From Pseudoneobacillus sp052180215 (GTDB lineage: Bacteria > Bacillota > Bacilli > Bacillales > Cytobacillaceae): a DNA stretch of 64,000 nt. Below are positions 26,792 to 37,138 of the stretch, in pieces. The translations under genes and the position numbers were made by a program. Each line of letters begins with the position of its first letter. Positions within the stretch are counted from its first letter, which is position 1. The DNA lies in assembly GCF_052180215.1 (NCBI RefSeq), contig NZ_CP197471.1, forward strand, positions 1,460,001-1,524,000. The letters run 5' to 3'. The notes under the pieces are model-generated. The model ran no database searches. It was not told the origin of the DNA and saw only the letters and a program-made list of their open reading frames with translations.

Positions 26792-28003
26792 ATGCTAACG
26801 AATAAAAATATCTTACTCTGTGTTACTGGAGGAATTGCGGTATATAAGGCAGTAGCTTTAACAAGTAAATTAGTACAGGCAGGTGCAAATGTAAAAGTAA
26901 TTTTAAGTAAGTCAGCTGCTAAATTTGTTACCCCCTTAAGCTTTCAAGCTTTGTCTCGCAATTTTGTTTATACGGATACCTTTGAGGAGCATAATCCCCA
27001 GGTTATTGCACACATAGATTTAGCCGATTGGGCCGACATGGTGATAATTGCTCCTGCAACAGCAAACACGATAGGTAAATTAGCAAATGGATTAGCAGAT
27101 GATATGTTAACGACAACATTATTGGCAACAACTGCTCCTATTTGGCTTGCGCCTGCTATGAATGTTCATATGTATGATCATCCAGCAGTAAAAAAGAACA
27201 TTAAAACCCTGTCTGATATGGGTTACAAATTCATTGAACCAAGTGAAGGATTTTTAGCTTGTGGGTATGTTGGCAAAGGACGCTTGGAAGAACCGGAAAA
27301 AATAGTGGAGAGTCTCTCTCAATTTTTTCATACACAAAGTACAAAATCTTTAAAAGGTATAAAGATTCTAATTACAGCCGGGCCAACTAAAGAAAAAATT
27401 GATCCCGTTCGTTATATAACTAATCATTCTAGTGGGAAGATGGGATACGCCGTTGCCGAAGAGGCAGTGAAATTAGGGGCAGAAGTTATTTTAGTATCGG
27501 GTCCTGTGCATTTGTCACCACCACAGAATGTCCAATTTATCTCTGTTGAAAGTGCCGAGGAAATGTACAATGCTGTACTAAATCGTTTCTCAGAGGTTCA
27601 GGTTGTCATTAAATCAGCGGCTGTTTCGGATTATCGTCCAAAAGTACAATATAATCGTAAGATGAAAAAGCAATCAGGTGATGAAAAGATTGAACTTGAA
27701 AGAACGAAGGACATTTTATTTGAATTAGGGAAAAGGAAAGAGAAGCAAATCTTGGTTGGGTTTGCTGCAGAAACTAATGATGTTGAGGAGTATGCAAAAG
27801 GTAAATTAGCGCGGAAAAATGCAGATATGATTGTCGCTAATAATGTTACCAAGGAAGGGGCGGGTTTTGGTACCGATACCAACATTGTCACTTTTTATAA
27901 AAGAAATGGAGAATCGATCCCTTTACCTTTACTTTCAAAAAATGAAGTAGCCCAACAACTATTAACTGAAATAAGCAAATTATTAGAGGATGAAGGGCAA
28001 TGA
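26792..28003 (+). CDS. coaBC: Bifunctional phosphopantothenoylcysteine decarboxylase / phosphopantothenate-cysteine ligase
   Basis: CoaBC performs two steps of coenzyme A synthesis. In the 403-residue protein, residues 1-180 are the FMN-binding CoaC part with LLCVTGGIAVYKA and the active-site PAMNVHMYDHP. Residues 190-403 are the CoaB ligase, with ITAGPTKEKIDPVRYI, NHSSGKMGYA and the KDIL-E-LG region. ATG 26792 follows TATGGGGG and matches the family; an upstream start at 26735 is not supported. It overlaps priA by four bases (ATGA). Confidence 0.95.
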   Translation: MLTNKNILLCVTGGIAVYKAVALTSKLVQAGANVKVILSKSAAKFVTPLSFQALSRNFVYTDTFEEHNPQVIAHIDLADWADMVIIAPATANTIGKLANGLADDMLTTTLLATTAPIWLAPAMNVHMYDHPAVKKNIKTLSDMGYKFIEPSEGFLACGYVGKGRLEEPEKIVESLSQFFHTQSTKSLKGIKILITAGPTKEKIDPVRYITNHSSGKMGYAVAEEAVKLGAEVILVSGPVHLSPPQNVQFISVESAEEMYNAVLNRFSEVQVVIKSAAVSDYRPKVQYNRKMKKQSGDEKIELERTKDILFELGKRKEKQILVGFAAETNDVEEYAKGKLARKNADMIVANNVTKEGAGFGTDTNIVTFYKRNGESIPLPLLSKNEVAQQLLTEISKLLEDEGQ

Positions 28004-30414
28004 ATATTGCTAGTGTAATTGTGGATGTACCAGCACATCAAACAGATAAATCCTTTGATTATGTGATCCCTGACCAATATATCGGAAGTATACTACCTGG
28101 GATGAGAATTGTGGTTCCATTTGGGCCAAGAAAAATTCAAGGCTTTGTAGTAGATGTAAAATCCGATTCTGATTTCACTAAGTTACGGGAAATTGTTGAA
28201 CCAATGGATTTGTATCCAGTTTTAACAGAGGAATTATTAAACCTAGGAAACTGGTTATCGGATGTCACGCTCTGTTATAAAATATCAGCTTTCCAGGCGA
28301 TGCTCCCAGCAGCACTAAAAGCAAAGTATGAAAAGAATATTGTGTTATCAAAAAATGCAGATCCGCAACAACTAATTTTACCTCTTCAACAATTATTTTT
28401 GGATAGAAAAGAACTTTCATGGGAAGATGCCATAAAAATGGGGATTTTGTCGGAAGTTCAAAAAGAAGCAGCAAACGGGACCATTGATGTTGTTTATGAA
28501 GTAAAAGCTAAAGTGAGAAAAAAGAGATTAAAACACATTAAGCCTATCCTATCTGTTGAAGAGTTAAAAAATCAAAAAAATAATATATCTGCAAGAGCAG
28601 AGAAACAGCTTAAAGTAATCGATTATTTTATTCAACATCATGAACCTGTTGAGTTAAGAAGATTGTTAGAAGAACTTCATATATCTTCGGCAACCGTTTC
28701 TAGTCTAGTAGATAAAAAAATACTTGAGGAACTAGAAGTTGAGGTTTACCGAGACCCCTATCAAAATCGTCAGTTTCAAAAGACCTTACCTTTAAAACTA
28801 ACTGAAGGTCAACAGAAAGTCATTGAGCCCATACAACAAACGATTCTAATAAATCAGCATAAGGTTTTTTTATTGTATGGGGTAACTGGCAGTGGGAAAA
28901 CTGAAATTTATTTACAATCGATTCAAACTGTTCTAGAACAAGGGAAAGAAGCAATCGTTTTAGTACCTGAGATTTCGTTAACTCCACAAATGGTAAATCG
29001 ATTCAAGGGACGTTTTGGGGATCAAGTTGCCGTTCTTCATAGTGGGTTATCAGCTGGTGAAAAATATGATGAGTGGCGTAAGATTCATAAAAAGGAAGTA
29101 TCTGTTGTCGTTGGGGCAAGATCAGCCATTTTTGCGCCCTTTGAAAATATTGGAATTATCATTATAGATGAAGAGCATGAAACAAGCTATAAACAAGAGG
29201 AAACACCTCGCTACCATGCTCGTGATGTAGCTATTAAACGGGCAGAATATTTTCAATGTCCAGTTGTACTTGGAAGTGCGACCCCTTCATTGGAATCCTT
29301 TGCACGTGCTCAAAAAGGAGTTTATGAATTATTATCCTTACCGTCAAGGATGAATAATCGATCTCTTCCGGCAGTTGAAATTGTTGATATGAGAGACGAA
29401 TTAAAAAAAGGGAATCGATCCATGTTCTCAACTTCTCTCTTTGAAAAAATGCAGGACCGAATTGAAAAAAGGCAACAAATTGTTTTGCTTTTAAATAAGC
29501 GTGGGTATTCCTCATTTGTCATTTGCCGTGACTGTGGTTATGTGGTCAATTGCCCTCATTGTGAAATTTCTTTAACTTACCATCGAAGTCAGCAATTAAT
29601 GAAATGTCATTATTGTGGTCATGAAGAGCATGTACCCCAAAATTGCCCAGATTGTTTGAGTGAACATATTCGTTATTTTGGAACAGGTACCCAGAAGGTC
29701 GAAGAAGAGCTTGGAAAAGTATTACCTGAAGCTAGAGTGATTCGAATGGATGTAGATACAACGAGTCGAAAAGGTTCACATGAAAAATTGCTTCAAGCAT
29801 TTCAAGAAGGAAAAGCTGATATACTTTTGGGAACTCAAATGATTGCCAAGGGGCTTGATTTTCCTAATATTACTCTTGTTGGTGTTTTGACTGCTGATAC
29901 GATGCTTCACTTGCCTGATTTTCGTTCTTCTGAAAAAACATTCCAATTATTAACTCAAGTTAGCGGAAGAGCTGGCAGACATGAATTACCCGGAGAAGTA
30001 GTCATTCAAACCTACTCCCCTGAACATTACAGTGTGGTGCTGTCAGGCCAACAAGATTACGATCAATTTTATCAGCAAGAGATGATGATAAGAAAAATTC
30101 GGCGGTATCCACCGTTTTATTTTCTAACACTACTTACCATTACACATGAGGATTTGCTGAAGGTTGTTTCTGTTACGGAAAAGGTAACGAAATATCTACG
30201 TTCAAAATTGTCAAATAACGCCATAGTTTTAGGCCCTGTTGCTTCTCCTATCCCAAGAATCAATAATAGATATCGGTATCAATGTTTGATAAAATACAAA
30301 AATGAACCAGTTCTTACCAATGCTCTAAAAACCATTCTTGATCAATACCAACAAGAAATGATAAAAACAGGTTTACAAATTTCCATTGATTTAAATCCAA
30401 TTATCTTAATGTAA
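28000..30414 (+). CDS. priA: Primosomal protein N' (replication-restart helicase PriA)
   Basis: PriA reloads the replisome at collapsed forks. The 804-residue protein has an N-terminal 3'BD/winged-helix region. The Walker A motif is GVTGSGKTEIYL at about 294-305, with Walker B DEEHETSYKQ. The zinc-binding cysteines are seen as CRDCGYVVNCPHC, CHYCGHEE and CPDC between about residues 505 and 560. The C-terminal helicase motif VSGRAGRHE is intact. It starts inside the coaBC stop. Confidence 0.96.
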   Translation: MNIASVIVDVPAHQTDKSFDYVIPDQYIGSILPGMRIVVPFGPRKIQGFVVDVKSDSDFTKLREIVEPMDLYPVLTEELLNLGNWLSDVTLCYKISAFQAMLPAALKAKYEKNIVLSKNADPQQLILPLQQLFLDRKELSWEDAIKMGILSEVQKEAANGTIDVVYEVKAKVRKKRLKHIKPILSVEELKNQKNNISARAEKQLKVIDYFIQHHEPVELRRLLEELHISSATVSSLVDKKILEELEVEVYRDPYQNRQFQKTLPLKLTEGQQKVIEPIQQTILINQHKVFLLYGVTGSGKTEIYLQSIQTVLEQGKEAIVLVPEISLTPQMVNRFKGRFGDQVAVLHSGLSAGEKYDEWRKIHKKEVSVVVGARSAIFAPFENIGIIIIDEEHETSYKQEETPRYHARDVAIKRAEYFQCPVVLGSATPSLESFARAQKGVYELLSLPSRMNNRSLPAVEIVDMRDELKKGNRSMFSTSLFEKMQDRIEKRQQIVLLLNKRGYSSFVICRDCGYVVNCPHCEISLTYHRSQQLMKCHYCGHEEHVPQNCPDCLSEHIRYFGTGTQKVEEELGKVLPEARVIRMDVDTTSRKGSHEKLLQAFQEGKADILLGTQMIAKGLDFPNITLVGVLTADTMLHLPDFRSSEKTFQLLTQVSGRAGRHELPGEVVIQTYSPEHYSVVLSGQQDYDQFYQQEMMIRKIRRYPPFYFLTLLTITHEDLLKVVSVTEKVTKYLRSKLSNNAIVLGPVASPIPRINNRYRYQCLIKYKNEPVLTNALKTILDQYQQEMIKTGLQISIDLNPIILM

Positions 30415-30544
30415 AAGGTTATGAAGCTCCCCATAATGGTAAAAAATGATGGTAAAGAGCTTTCATGGCGAGAAATACAAAGAAGACATTCCAACAGTAA
30501 GGAAAGTCTATTATTATAACATGCAATTTTTTGGAGGAAATACT

Positions 30545-31030
30545 TTGGCTATACGCAAAATAGTAATGTACCCTGCTGATATTTTAGAAACAAAATGTTC
30601 AAAGGTAGAGGTATTTGATAAAAAATTAGTGAAATTATTAAATGATATGTATGATACGATGATTGAATTTGATGGAGTAGGACTTGCTGCCCCACAAATA
30701 GGGATAGACAAACAGATTGCCATTGTGGATATTGGAGATGAGAATGGTACTATCGAATTGATTAATCCTGAAATAATAGAGACTTCTGGGGAACAATCTG
30801 GGCCAGAAGGCTGTTTAAGCTTTCCTAACCTATATGGAGAGGTATCTAGGCCTTATAAAGTAAAAGTAAAAGCACAGGACCGAAAAGGAAAATTATTTAC
30901 TTTTGAAGCAGAAGAGTTTATGGCAAGAGCCATTCAACATGAAATTGATCATTTGAACGGTATTCTATTTACATCAAAAGTATCAAGATACCTTACAGAA
31001 GAAGAATTGGAAGGAGTGGAAGGGCAATGA
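30545..31030 (+). CDS. def: Peptide deformylase
   Basis: Def removes the formyl group from nascent proteins. The 161-residue metalloenzyme has all three motifs: GVGLAAPQIG, EGCLSFP (metal cysteine) and QHEIDHLNG (two metal histidines). TTG 30545 is chosen because GGAGG lies seven bases before it and the product then has family length; in-frame ATGs at 30446 and 30521 lie upstream of that ribosome site. It overlaps fmt by four bases, a functional pair in formyl-methionine metabolism. Confidence 0.94.
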   Translation: MAIRKIVMYPADILETKCSKVEVFDKKLVKLLNDMYDTMIEFDGVGLAAPQIGIDKQIAIVDIGDENGTIELINPEIIETSGEQSGPEGCLSFPNLYGEVSRPYKVKVKAQDRKGKLFTFEAEEFMARAIQHEIDHLNGILFTSKVSRYLTEEELEGVEGQ

Positions 31031-31974
31031 CTAAGATTGTTTTTATGGGAACTCCAGATTTCTCTGTTCCTGTCCTTAAGAGAATATTGGAAGACGGCTA
31101 TGAAGTAATCGGTGTCGTTACCCAACCTGATCGCCCTGTTGGCCGGAAGAGAATCATGACTCCCCCACCTGTAAAGGTAGAAGCAGAAAAACATGGAATA
31201 CCAGTTTTTCAGCCTGAAAAAATTCGCCGACAAGAAGAGTTGGAACCCATTCTTGCCTTAAGGCCTGATCTAATTGTAACTGCAGCATTCGGTCAGATAT
31301 TACCTAAGGTACTTTTAGATGCCCCAAAATTTGGCTGTATCAATGTTCATGCTTCCTTGTTACCTGAATTAAGAGGTGGAGCTCCTATTCATTTTTCCAT
31401 TCTTCAAGGGAAAGAAAAGACAGGAATTACGATTATGTATATGGCAGAAAAATTAGACGCTGGTGATATTTTAACTACTGTAGAGGTACCGATTGAGGAA
31501 AAAGATACAGTGGGTACCCTTCATGAAAAGTTAAGCATTGCAGGTTCAAATCTATTATCAGAGACCTTGCCGAAGCTTTTAAAAGGAGAAATTAACCCGA
31601 TACCTCAAAATGATGAAGCAGCAACCTTTGCACCTAATATTAAACGTGAACAGGAAAGAATCGATTGGTCAAAAACGGGTGAGGAAATTTATAACCATAT
31701 TAGAGGCTTAAATCCATGGCCAGTTGCTTATACAGAATTAGATGGTGCTGTAATGAAAGTTTGGTGGGGAGAAAAATATCCCACGGAAATAGATGCTGAA
31801 CCTGGAACCATTATTAGTTTAGAGGACGATGGTATGGTTGTACAAACTGGAAATAAGACGGCTATAAAAATTACAGAACTTCAGCCTGCTGGAAAAAAGA
31901 AAATGACAGGTGAACAATTTTTAAGAGGTGCAAATAATCATATTCTTGGCAACAAATTGGGGCAAAAAATATGA
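31027..31974 (+). CDS. fmt: Methionyl-tRNA formyltransferase
   Basis: Fmt formylates initiator Met-tRNA using 10-formyl-tetrahydrofolate. The 315-residue protein begins KIVFMGTPDFSVPVL. It has the catalytic N-x-HASLLP block (INVHASLLPELRGGAPIH) and a C-terminal tRNA-binding domain with LNPWPVAYTE. It is linked by ATGA overlaps to def upstream and rsmB downstream. Confidence 0.96.
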   Translation: MTKIVFMGTPDFSVPVLKRILEDGYEVIGVVTQPDRPVGRKRIMTPPPVKVEAEKHGIPVFQPEKIRRQEELEPILALRPDLIVTAAFGQILPKVLLDAPKFGCINVHASLLPELRGGAPIHFSILQGKEKTGITIMYMAEKLDAGDILTTVEVPIEEKDTVGTLHEKLSIAGSNLLSETLPKLLKGEINPIPQNDEAATFAPNIKREQERIDWSKTGEEIYNHIRGLNPWPVAYTELDGAVMKVWWGEKYPTEIDAEPGTIISLEDDGMVVQTGNKTAIKITELQPAGKKKMTGEQFLRGANNHILGNKLGQKI

Positions 31975-33320
31975 CGAAAATGCTGAAGAATGTCCGAGAA
32001 ACAGCCTTAGAAATACTTGAGACTATTGAGAAAAACCAATCGTATAGCAATCTCCTTTTAAACGATGCGATAAAGAAAAATAAAGTACCTGAACGCGATA
32101 TTGGCCTATTAACGGAATTGATTTATGGTGTTTTACAAAGACAGCTGTCTCTTGACTTTTATTTAACACCATTCCTTGATGGCCGAAAAAAAATTGAAAA
32201 ATGGGTGCGTCAATTATTAAGACTTACTCTCTATCAAATGGTCTACTTGGATAAAATTCCTGATCGAGCTGCTATTTTTGAAGCCGTTGAAATCGCCAAG
32301 AAAAGAGGTCATAAAGGGATTTCAAGTATGGTGAATGGGATACTAAGAAGTATTCAGCGAGAAGGTCTCCCATCTCTAGAAACCATTGGGGACCCAGTTG
32401 AACGCATTTCGATTGAGACGAGTCACCCACTTTGGCTAGTTAATCGTTGGGTATCACAATTTGGCTTAGACAAAACAAAGGCAATGTGTGAATTAAATCT
32501 AGTTGCCCCTAAACAAACTGCTCGTGTTAACAAGACGCTGATTTCACGAGAAGAATGTTTGGAAAAGCTTAAACAAGAAGGGTTTTTAGTAGAACCTAGT
32601 GCTATCCTTTTGGAATCTATACATTGCTTAAAAGGAAATTTAGCATCTTCACGTGCCTTTAAGGAAGGATATTTAACGATACAAGACGAAAGTTCTATGT
32701 TAGTGGCATATGCACTAGGAATAACCGAAAACGAAACCATTCTCGATGCTTGTGCTGCACCAGGTGGGAAATCTACACATATAGCAGAGAAACTTTCAGG
32801 AACTGGCACGGTTTATTCTATGGATTTACATGACCATAAGGTAAAACTTATTCAACAAAATGCAACCCGGCTTCAGTTAGCAAATATCCAAGCTAAGGCT
32901 CTAGATAGCCGGAAAATAGCAGAACAATTTGATAGGGAAACTTTTGATCGTATCTTATTAGATGCTCCTTGCTCAGGACTAGGTGTCATGAGAAGAAAGC
33001 CAGATATGAAATACACAAAAAAAGAAGAGGACTTAAATAGGCTACAATCGATTCAGCTAGATTTATTAAAAGCAGTTTCCCCTTTAGTGAAGAAAGATGG
33101 TATTCTTGTTTATAGTACCTGTACCGTGGATCAAAAAGAAAATGAAGAAGTAGTGCAAATGTTTTTAAGTCAGAATCAAGAGTTTGTCGGGGATGTTGGC
33201 TGGAAAGAACGAATGCCAGAACCAATACAACCACTTATACAAAGTTATGACCTGCAAATTTTCCCACAGGATTTTGGCTCTGATGGATTTTATATTGCTT
33301 GTCTTAGAAAGAAGGTGTAG
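31971..33320 (+). CDS. rsmB: 16S rRNA m5C967 methyltransferase RsmB
   Basis: RsmB methylates a cytosine in helix 31 of 16S rRNA. The 449-residue protein has an N-terminal NusB-like domain (about 1-140). The SAM-binding domain has DACAAPGGKSTHIAEKL, and the two active-site cysteines are in LDAPCSGLG and VYSTCTVD. It overlaps fmt by four bases; its stop lies three bases before the rlmN ATG. Confidence 0.95.
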   Translation: MTKMLKNVRETALEILETIEKNQSYSNLLLNDAIKKNKVPERDIGLLTELIYGVLQRQLSLDFYLTPFLDGRKKIEKWVRQLLRLTLYQMVYLDKIPDRAAIFEAVEIAKKRGHKGISSMVNGILRSIQREGLPSLETIGDPVERISIETSHPLWLVNRWVSQFGLDKTKAMCELNLVAPKQTARVNKTLISREECLEKLKQEGFLVEPSAILLESIHCLKGNLASSRAFKEGYLTIQDESSMLVAYALGITENETILDACAAPGGKSTHIAEKLSGTGTVYSMDLHDHKVKLIQQNATRLQLANIQAKALDSRKIAEQFDRETFDRILLDAPCSGLGVMRRKPDMKYTKKEEDLNRLQSIQLDLLKAVSPLVKKDGILVYSTCTVDQKENEEVVQMFLSQNQEFVGDVGWKERMPEPIQPLIQSYDLQIFPQDFGSDGFYIACLRKKV

Positions 33321-33322
33321 TG

Positions 33323-34405
33323 ATGGAAACAACAACGAATGTAACAACAAAGGTAGAAACCAAACCTTCCATCTATTCTCTACAGTTAGAGGAATTAAAA
33401 AATTGGTTAAAAGAAAATGATGAGAAAGCATTTAGGGCTGAGCAGATTTTTGATTGGCTCTATAAAAAAAGAGTCACTTCATTTGAAGATATGTCAAATC
33501 TAGCAAAAGGCTTAAGGGAAAAGCTGCAGGCTCATTTTACCCTTACGACTTTAAAAACGATAATCCAACAAACATCTTCGGATGGTACCATTAAGTTTTT
33601 ATTTGAATTACATGATGGTTATTCGATTGAAACCGTTTTGATGCGTCATGACTATGGAAACTCCGTTTGTGTGACTACCCAGGTTGGCTGTCGTATTGGC
33701 TGTACATTCTGTGCATCTACGCTTGGCGGTTTAAAAAGGCATCTTGAAGCAGGTGAAATCGTTGCACAGGTTGTAAATGTACAACAGGTATTAGATGAAA
33801 CAGATGAAAGAGTTAGTTCAGTTGTTATAATGGGGATTGGGGAGCCATTTGATAATTATGATAATATGTTATCATTTTTAAAAATTATCAACCATGACCA
33901 AGGACTTAACATAGGAGCGCGTCATATTACCGTTTCTACTAGTGGTATTGTTCCAAAGATATACCAATTTGCTGATGAAGATACTCAAATTAATTTCGCC
34001 ATATCTCTTCACGCACCGAATACAGAATTAAGAACACGTTTAATGCCTATAAATAAAGCATATAGTCTTCCAGAACTTATGAAAGCTGTACGTTACTATA
34101 TAAATAAAACAGGTCGACGTATTAGTTTTGAATATGGTTTATTTGGTGGGGTAAATGATCAGGTTGAACATGCCGAGGAATTAGCTAAACTTTTAAAAGG
34201 GATAAAATGTCATGTGAATTTAATCCCAGTAAATTATGTTCCAGAACGCGATTATGTTCGTACACCAAGAGATCAAATTTTTGCTTTTGAAAAAACATTA
34301 AAGGATCATGGGGTCAATGTAACTATTAGACGCGAGCACGGTCATGATATAGATGCAGCATGTGGACAACTTCGTGCAAAGGAGCGGCAAGAGGAGACGA
34401 GGTGA
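33323..34405 (+). CDS. rlmN: 23S rRNA/tRNA adenine C2-methyltransferase RlmN
   Basis: RlmN is a radical-SAM enzyme that makes m2A2503 in 23S rRNA and m2A37 in some tRNAs. The 360-residue protein has the 4Fe-4S cluster motif CRIGCTFCAST. A resolving cysteine lies at the C-terminus in DIDAACGQL. GTSTSG-like (here VSTSGIVP) and GMGEP-like (MGIGEPFDN) SAM blocks are present. ATG 33323 is preferred over GTG 33320, which overlaps the rsmB stop. prpC begins four bases downstream. Confidence 0.95.
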   Translation: METTTNVTTKVETKPSIYSLQLEELKNWLKENDEKAFRAEQIFDWLYKKRVTSFEDMSNLAKGLREKLQAHFTLTTLKTIIQQTSSDGTIKFLFELHDGYSIETVLMRHDYGNSVCVTTQVGCRIGCTFCASTLGGLKRHLEAGEIVAQVVNVQQVLDETDERVSSVVIMGIGEPFDNYDNMLSFLKIINHDQGLNIGARHITVSTSGIVPKIYQFADEDTQINFAISLHAPNTELRTRLMPINKAYSLPELMKAVRYYINKTGRRISFEYGLFGGVNDQVEHAEELAKLLKGIKCHVNLIPVNYVPERDYVRTPRDQIFAFEKTLKDHGVNVTIRREHGHDIDAACGQLRAKERQEETR

Positions 34406-34409
34406 AAGG

Positions 34410-35162
34410 ATGAAATCAATCTTTAAAACAGATCCAGGGAAAGTTCGCCTTCATAATGAGGATAATGGCGGCATTTTTATAAACCGCGACCATAACCGCC
34501 TTGCTATCGTAGCTGATGGCATGGGCGGTCATCGTGCGGGAGATGTAGCTAGCCAAATGACGATTGATTTACTTCAAAAATCTTGGGAGGAGTCAGAAAA
34601 TATTCAAACTGCCGAGCAAGCAGAGGAATGGCTGAAACTAAGAGTAAATGAGGTTAATCGACAATTATTCCAACATGCCAATATTCATACTGAATGTGAT
34701 GGAATGGGAACCACAATCATTGCAGCTATTTGCACCAACAATTTTGTAACCTTAGCACATATCGGCGATAGTAGATGTTACTTATTAAATGAATCAGGTT
34801 ATAAGCAACTAACTGAAGATCATTCTCTAGTCTATGAACTAGTTCGGACTGGTCAAATTTCAAAAGAAGATGCAGAAAATCATCCTAGAAAAAATGTCAT
34901 TTTAAGAGCACTTGGTACGGAACAACAAGTAGAAATTGACATTATTACTGTGATTTTTGAAGAGGGAGATATCTTACTGATTTGTTCAGATGGGTTATCC
35001 AACAAAGTCAACGAAAAAGAGATGGTTGACATTTTAACGAATAGGGAATCTTTAGAACAAAATGCAGAGACTCTTATCGGATTAGCTAACCAGTATGGTG
35101 GCGAAGACAATATTACCTTGTGTCTTGTGAAACATTCTGCTTCTGAAGGAGCAGGTGATCAA
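34410..35162 (+). CDS. prpC: PrpC, PP2C-family protein phosphatase
   Basis: PrpC dephosphorylates substrates of the kinase PrkC. This 252-residue PPM phosphatase (stop at 35166-35168) has all the metal-binding aspartate motifs: VRLHNEDN, ADGMGGHRAGD, GDSRCYL, CSDGLSNK and EDNITL. GAGGTGAAAGG precedes ATG 34410; the upstream in-frame start lies inside rlmN. The prpC stop overlaps the prkC start (ATGA), the classical phosphatase-kinase pair. Confidence 0.95.
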
Positions 35163-35164
35163 TC

Positions 35165-37120
35165 ATGATTAATGGAAAAAGAATTAGTGGCCGTTACAAA
35201 ATTATTGATATGATTGGCGGCGGCGGCATGGCTAATGTCTATTTAGCACATGACATGATTTTAGACCGTGATGTAGCAATAAAAATGCTAAGATTAGATT
35301 TTGCCAATGATGAAGAGTTTATTCGTAGATTTCATCGAGAAGCTCAATCTGCTACAAGTCTTGCACATCCTAACATTGTCAATATATTTGACGTTGGAGA
35401 AGAAGATGGGCTTTATTATATCGTAATGGAATTTGTGGATGGGCAAACACTAAAACAATACATACAGCAGCATGCTCCATTAAAGGTAGATGAAGCTCTT
35501 GAAATTATGAAGCAGCTTACATCTGCTATATCCCATGCCCATCAAAACCATATTGTTCACCGAGATATTAAACCACATAATATATTAATAGACCGAAAAG
35601 GAAATGTTAAAATTACTGATTTTGGTATAGCAATGGCCTTAAGTGCAACTAGTATTACCCAGACTAATTCTGTCTTAGGCTCAGTTCACTATTTATCACC
35701 TGAACAGGCTAGAGGCGGCACGGCTAATAAAAAATCCGATATTTACTCGTTGGGGATTGTCCTTTTTGAAATGTTAACAGGCAGATTGCCCTTTTCAGGA
35801 GAATCTGCCGTTTCGATTGCGTTGAAACACTTACAATCGGAGACTCCTTCACCGAAGCGATGGAATCCTACTATTCCTCAAAGTGTGGAAAATATTGTTT
35901 TGAAGGCAACAGCAAAAGACCCGTTCCATCGCTATAATAGCGCAGAAGAGATGGAAGAGGATTTAATAACGGCACTAGATCCAGAGCGATTACATGAAGA
36001 GAAATTTGCTATTCCTATAGATGATGAGGCGACAAAAGCAATTCCTGTTATTACGAATGATCGCCCCTTTAAAAATTTGGATGAAACGATAGTAGCAAGT
36101 AAACATAATCATGTCGCGGATGAGCAAAAGTATAATCCAATAAAGAAAAAACGAAGAAAATGGCCAATTGTTGTGGCAATCACTTTAATTACTTTAATGT
36201 TACTTGGTCTTTTTACTGTGACTGTTTTACCTTCGTTACTAGGTCCTGATGAAGTAGAAGTCCCGGATGTTAGTAACCAAGATTTCCGAGAAGCTAAAAT
36301 GGAGCTAGAGGAAGCTGGCTTTAAAATCGGTGAAGAAATCATGATAAACAATGATGAGGTTCAGGATGGGCATGTCATTAAAACAAATCCAAAGGCAGGA
36401 AAGACTGTAAAAGAGGGTTATACCATTGACATTTATATCAGTAAAGGTAAAGAGACCTTTGAGTTATCGGATTATGTTGGTAGACAATACGATGAGGTTG
36501 TCCAATTACTAGATAACCAAAATTTTAAGGATATTGATAAAAATGAAGTGTACGATTCCAGTGAACCGGGAACTATATTGGAGCAATCACCTTCGGCTGG
36601 AGATCAAGTGGTCCCTGATGAAACGAATTTAGAATTTACAGTAAGTAAAGGTCCAGAATTAATTACGTTAAAAGATTTATCTGGCTTAAATGTCAAAGGT
36701 GTGGAGGATTACGCTCAATCCTTTGGACTAAATATAGACATGAGTAAAGAAGAATTCCATGAGACCATTCCCGAAGGTACGGTAATTAAACAGGATCCGC
36801 AACCGGGAACAAAGCTCAAAGAAGGGGATACTGTAGTCGTTGTTCTCTCAAAAGGGAAGGAAGAAATTCCACCAAAGAGAGTAACAGTTGATATTACAAT
36901 TCCTTACGAACCATTGGTCGATGGTCAAGCACAGGACGTACGAATTTATATTGAAGATATGACAAGAAATATGACAGTACCGTACGAAACCTTCCCAATT
37001 ATGGAAACGACAACAAGAACCATTGAGCTTGATATACCTTATGGGAAAAAAGCAGGATATAAAGTGGTTAGAGATGATGTAGTTATTCTTGATAAAGTAG
37101 AGGATTATCCTGAAGAATAA
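35165..37120 (+). CDS. prkC: PrkC, PASTA-domain Ser/Thr protein kinase
   Basis: PrkC is a membrane kinase that senses muropeptides and controls germination, cell-wall and translation targets. Residues 1-270 form the kinase, with a glycine loop, VAIK Lys40 and the HRDIKPHN loop with Asp134. DFG is at about 152 and the activation loop is rich in Thr/Ser. One membrane helix lies at about 333-355. The outside part has three PASTA repeats (about 357-560), followed by a 90-residue extension with an Ig-like appearance. The gene follows prpC in an ATGA overlap. Confidence 0.96.
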   Translation: MINGKRISGRYKIIDMIGGGGMANVYLAHDMILDRDVAIKMLRLDFANDEEFIRRFHREAQSATSLAHPNIVNIFDVGEEDGLYYIVMEFVDGQTLKQYIQQHAPLKVDEALEIMKQLTSAISHAHQNHIVHRDIKPHNILIDRKGNVKITDFGIAMALSATSITQTNSVLGSVHYLSPEQARGGTANKKSDIYSLGIVLFEMLTGRLPFSGESAVSIALKHLQSETPSPKRWNPTIPQSVENIVLKATAKDPFHRYNSAEEMEEDLITALDPERLHEEKFAIPIDDEATKAIPVITNDRPFKNLDETIVASKHNHVADEQKYNPIKKKRRKWPIVVAITLITLMLLGLFTVTVLPSLLGPDEVEVPDVSNQDFREAKMELEEAGFKIGEEIMINNDEVQDGHVIKTNPKAGKTVKEGYTIDIYISKGKETFELSDYVGRQYDEVVQLLDNQNFKDIDKNEVYDSSEPGTILEQSPSAGDQVVPDETNLEFTVSKGPELITLKDLSGLNVKGVEDYAQSFGLNIDMSKEEFHETIPEGTVIKQDPQPGTKLKEGDTVVVVLSKGKEEIPPKRVTVDITIPYEPLVDGQAQDVRIYIEDMTRNMTVPYETFPIMETTTRTIELDIPYGKKAGYKVVRDDVVILDKVEDYPEE

Positions 37121-37138
37121 GAAACAAGGAGCGTTGCT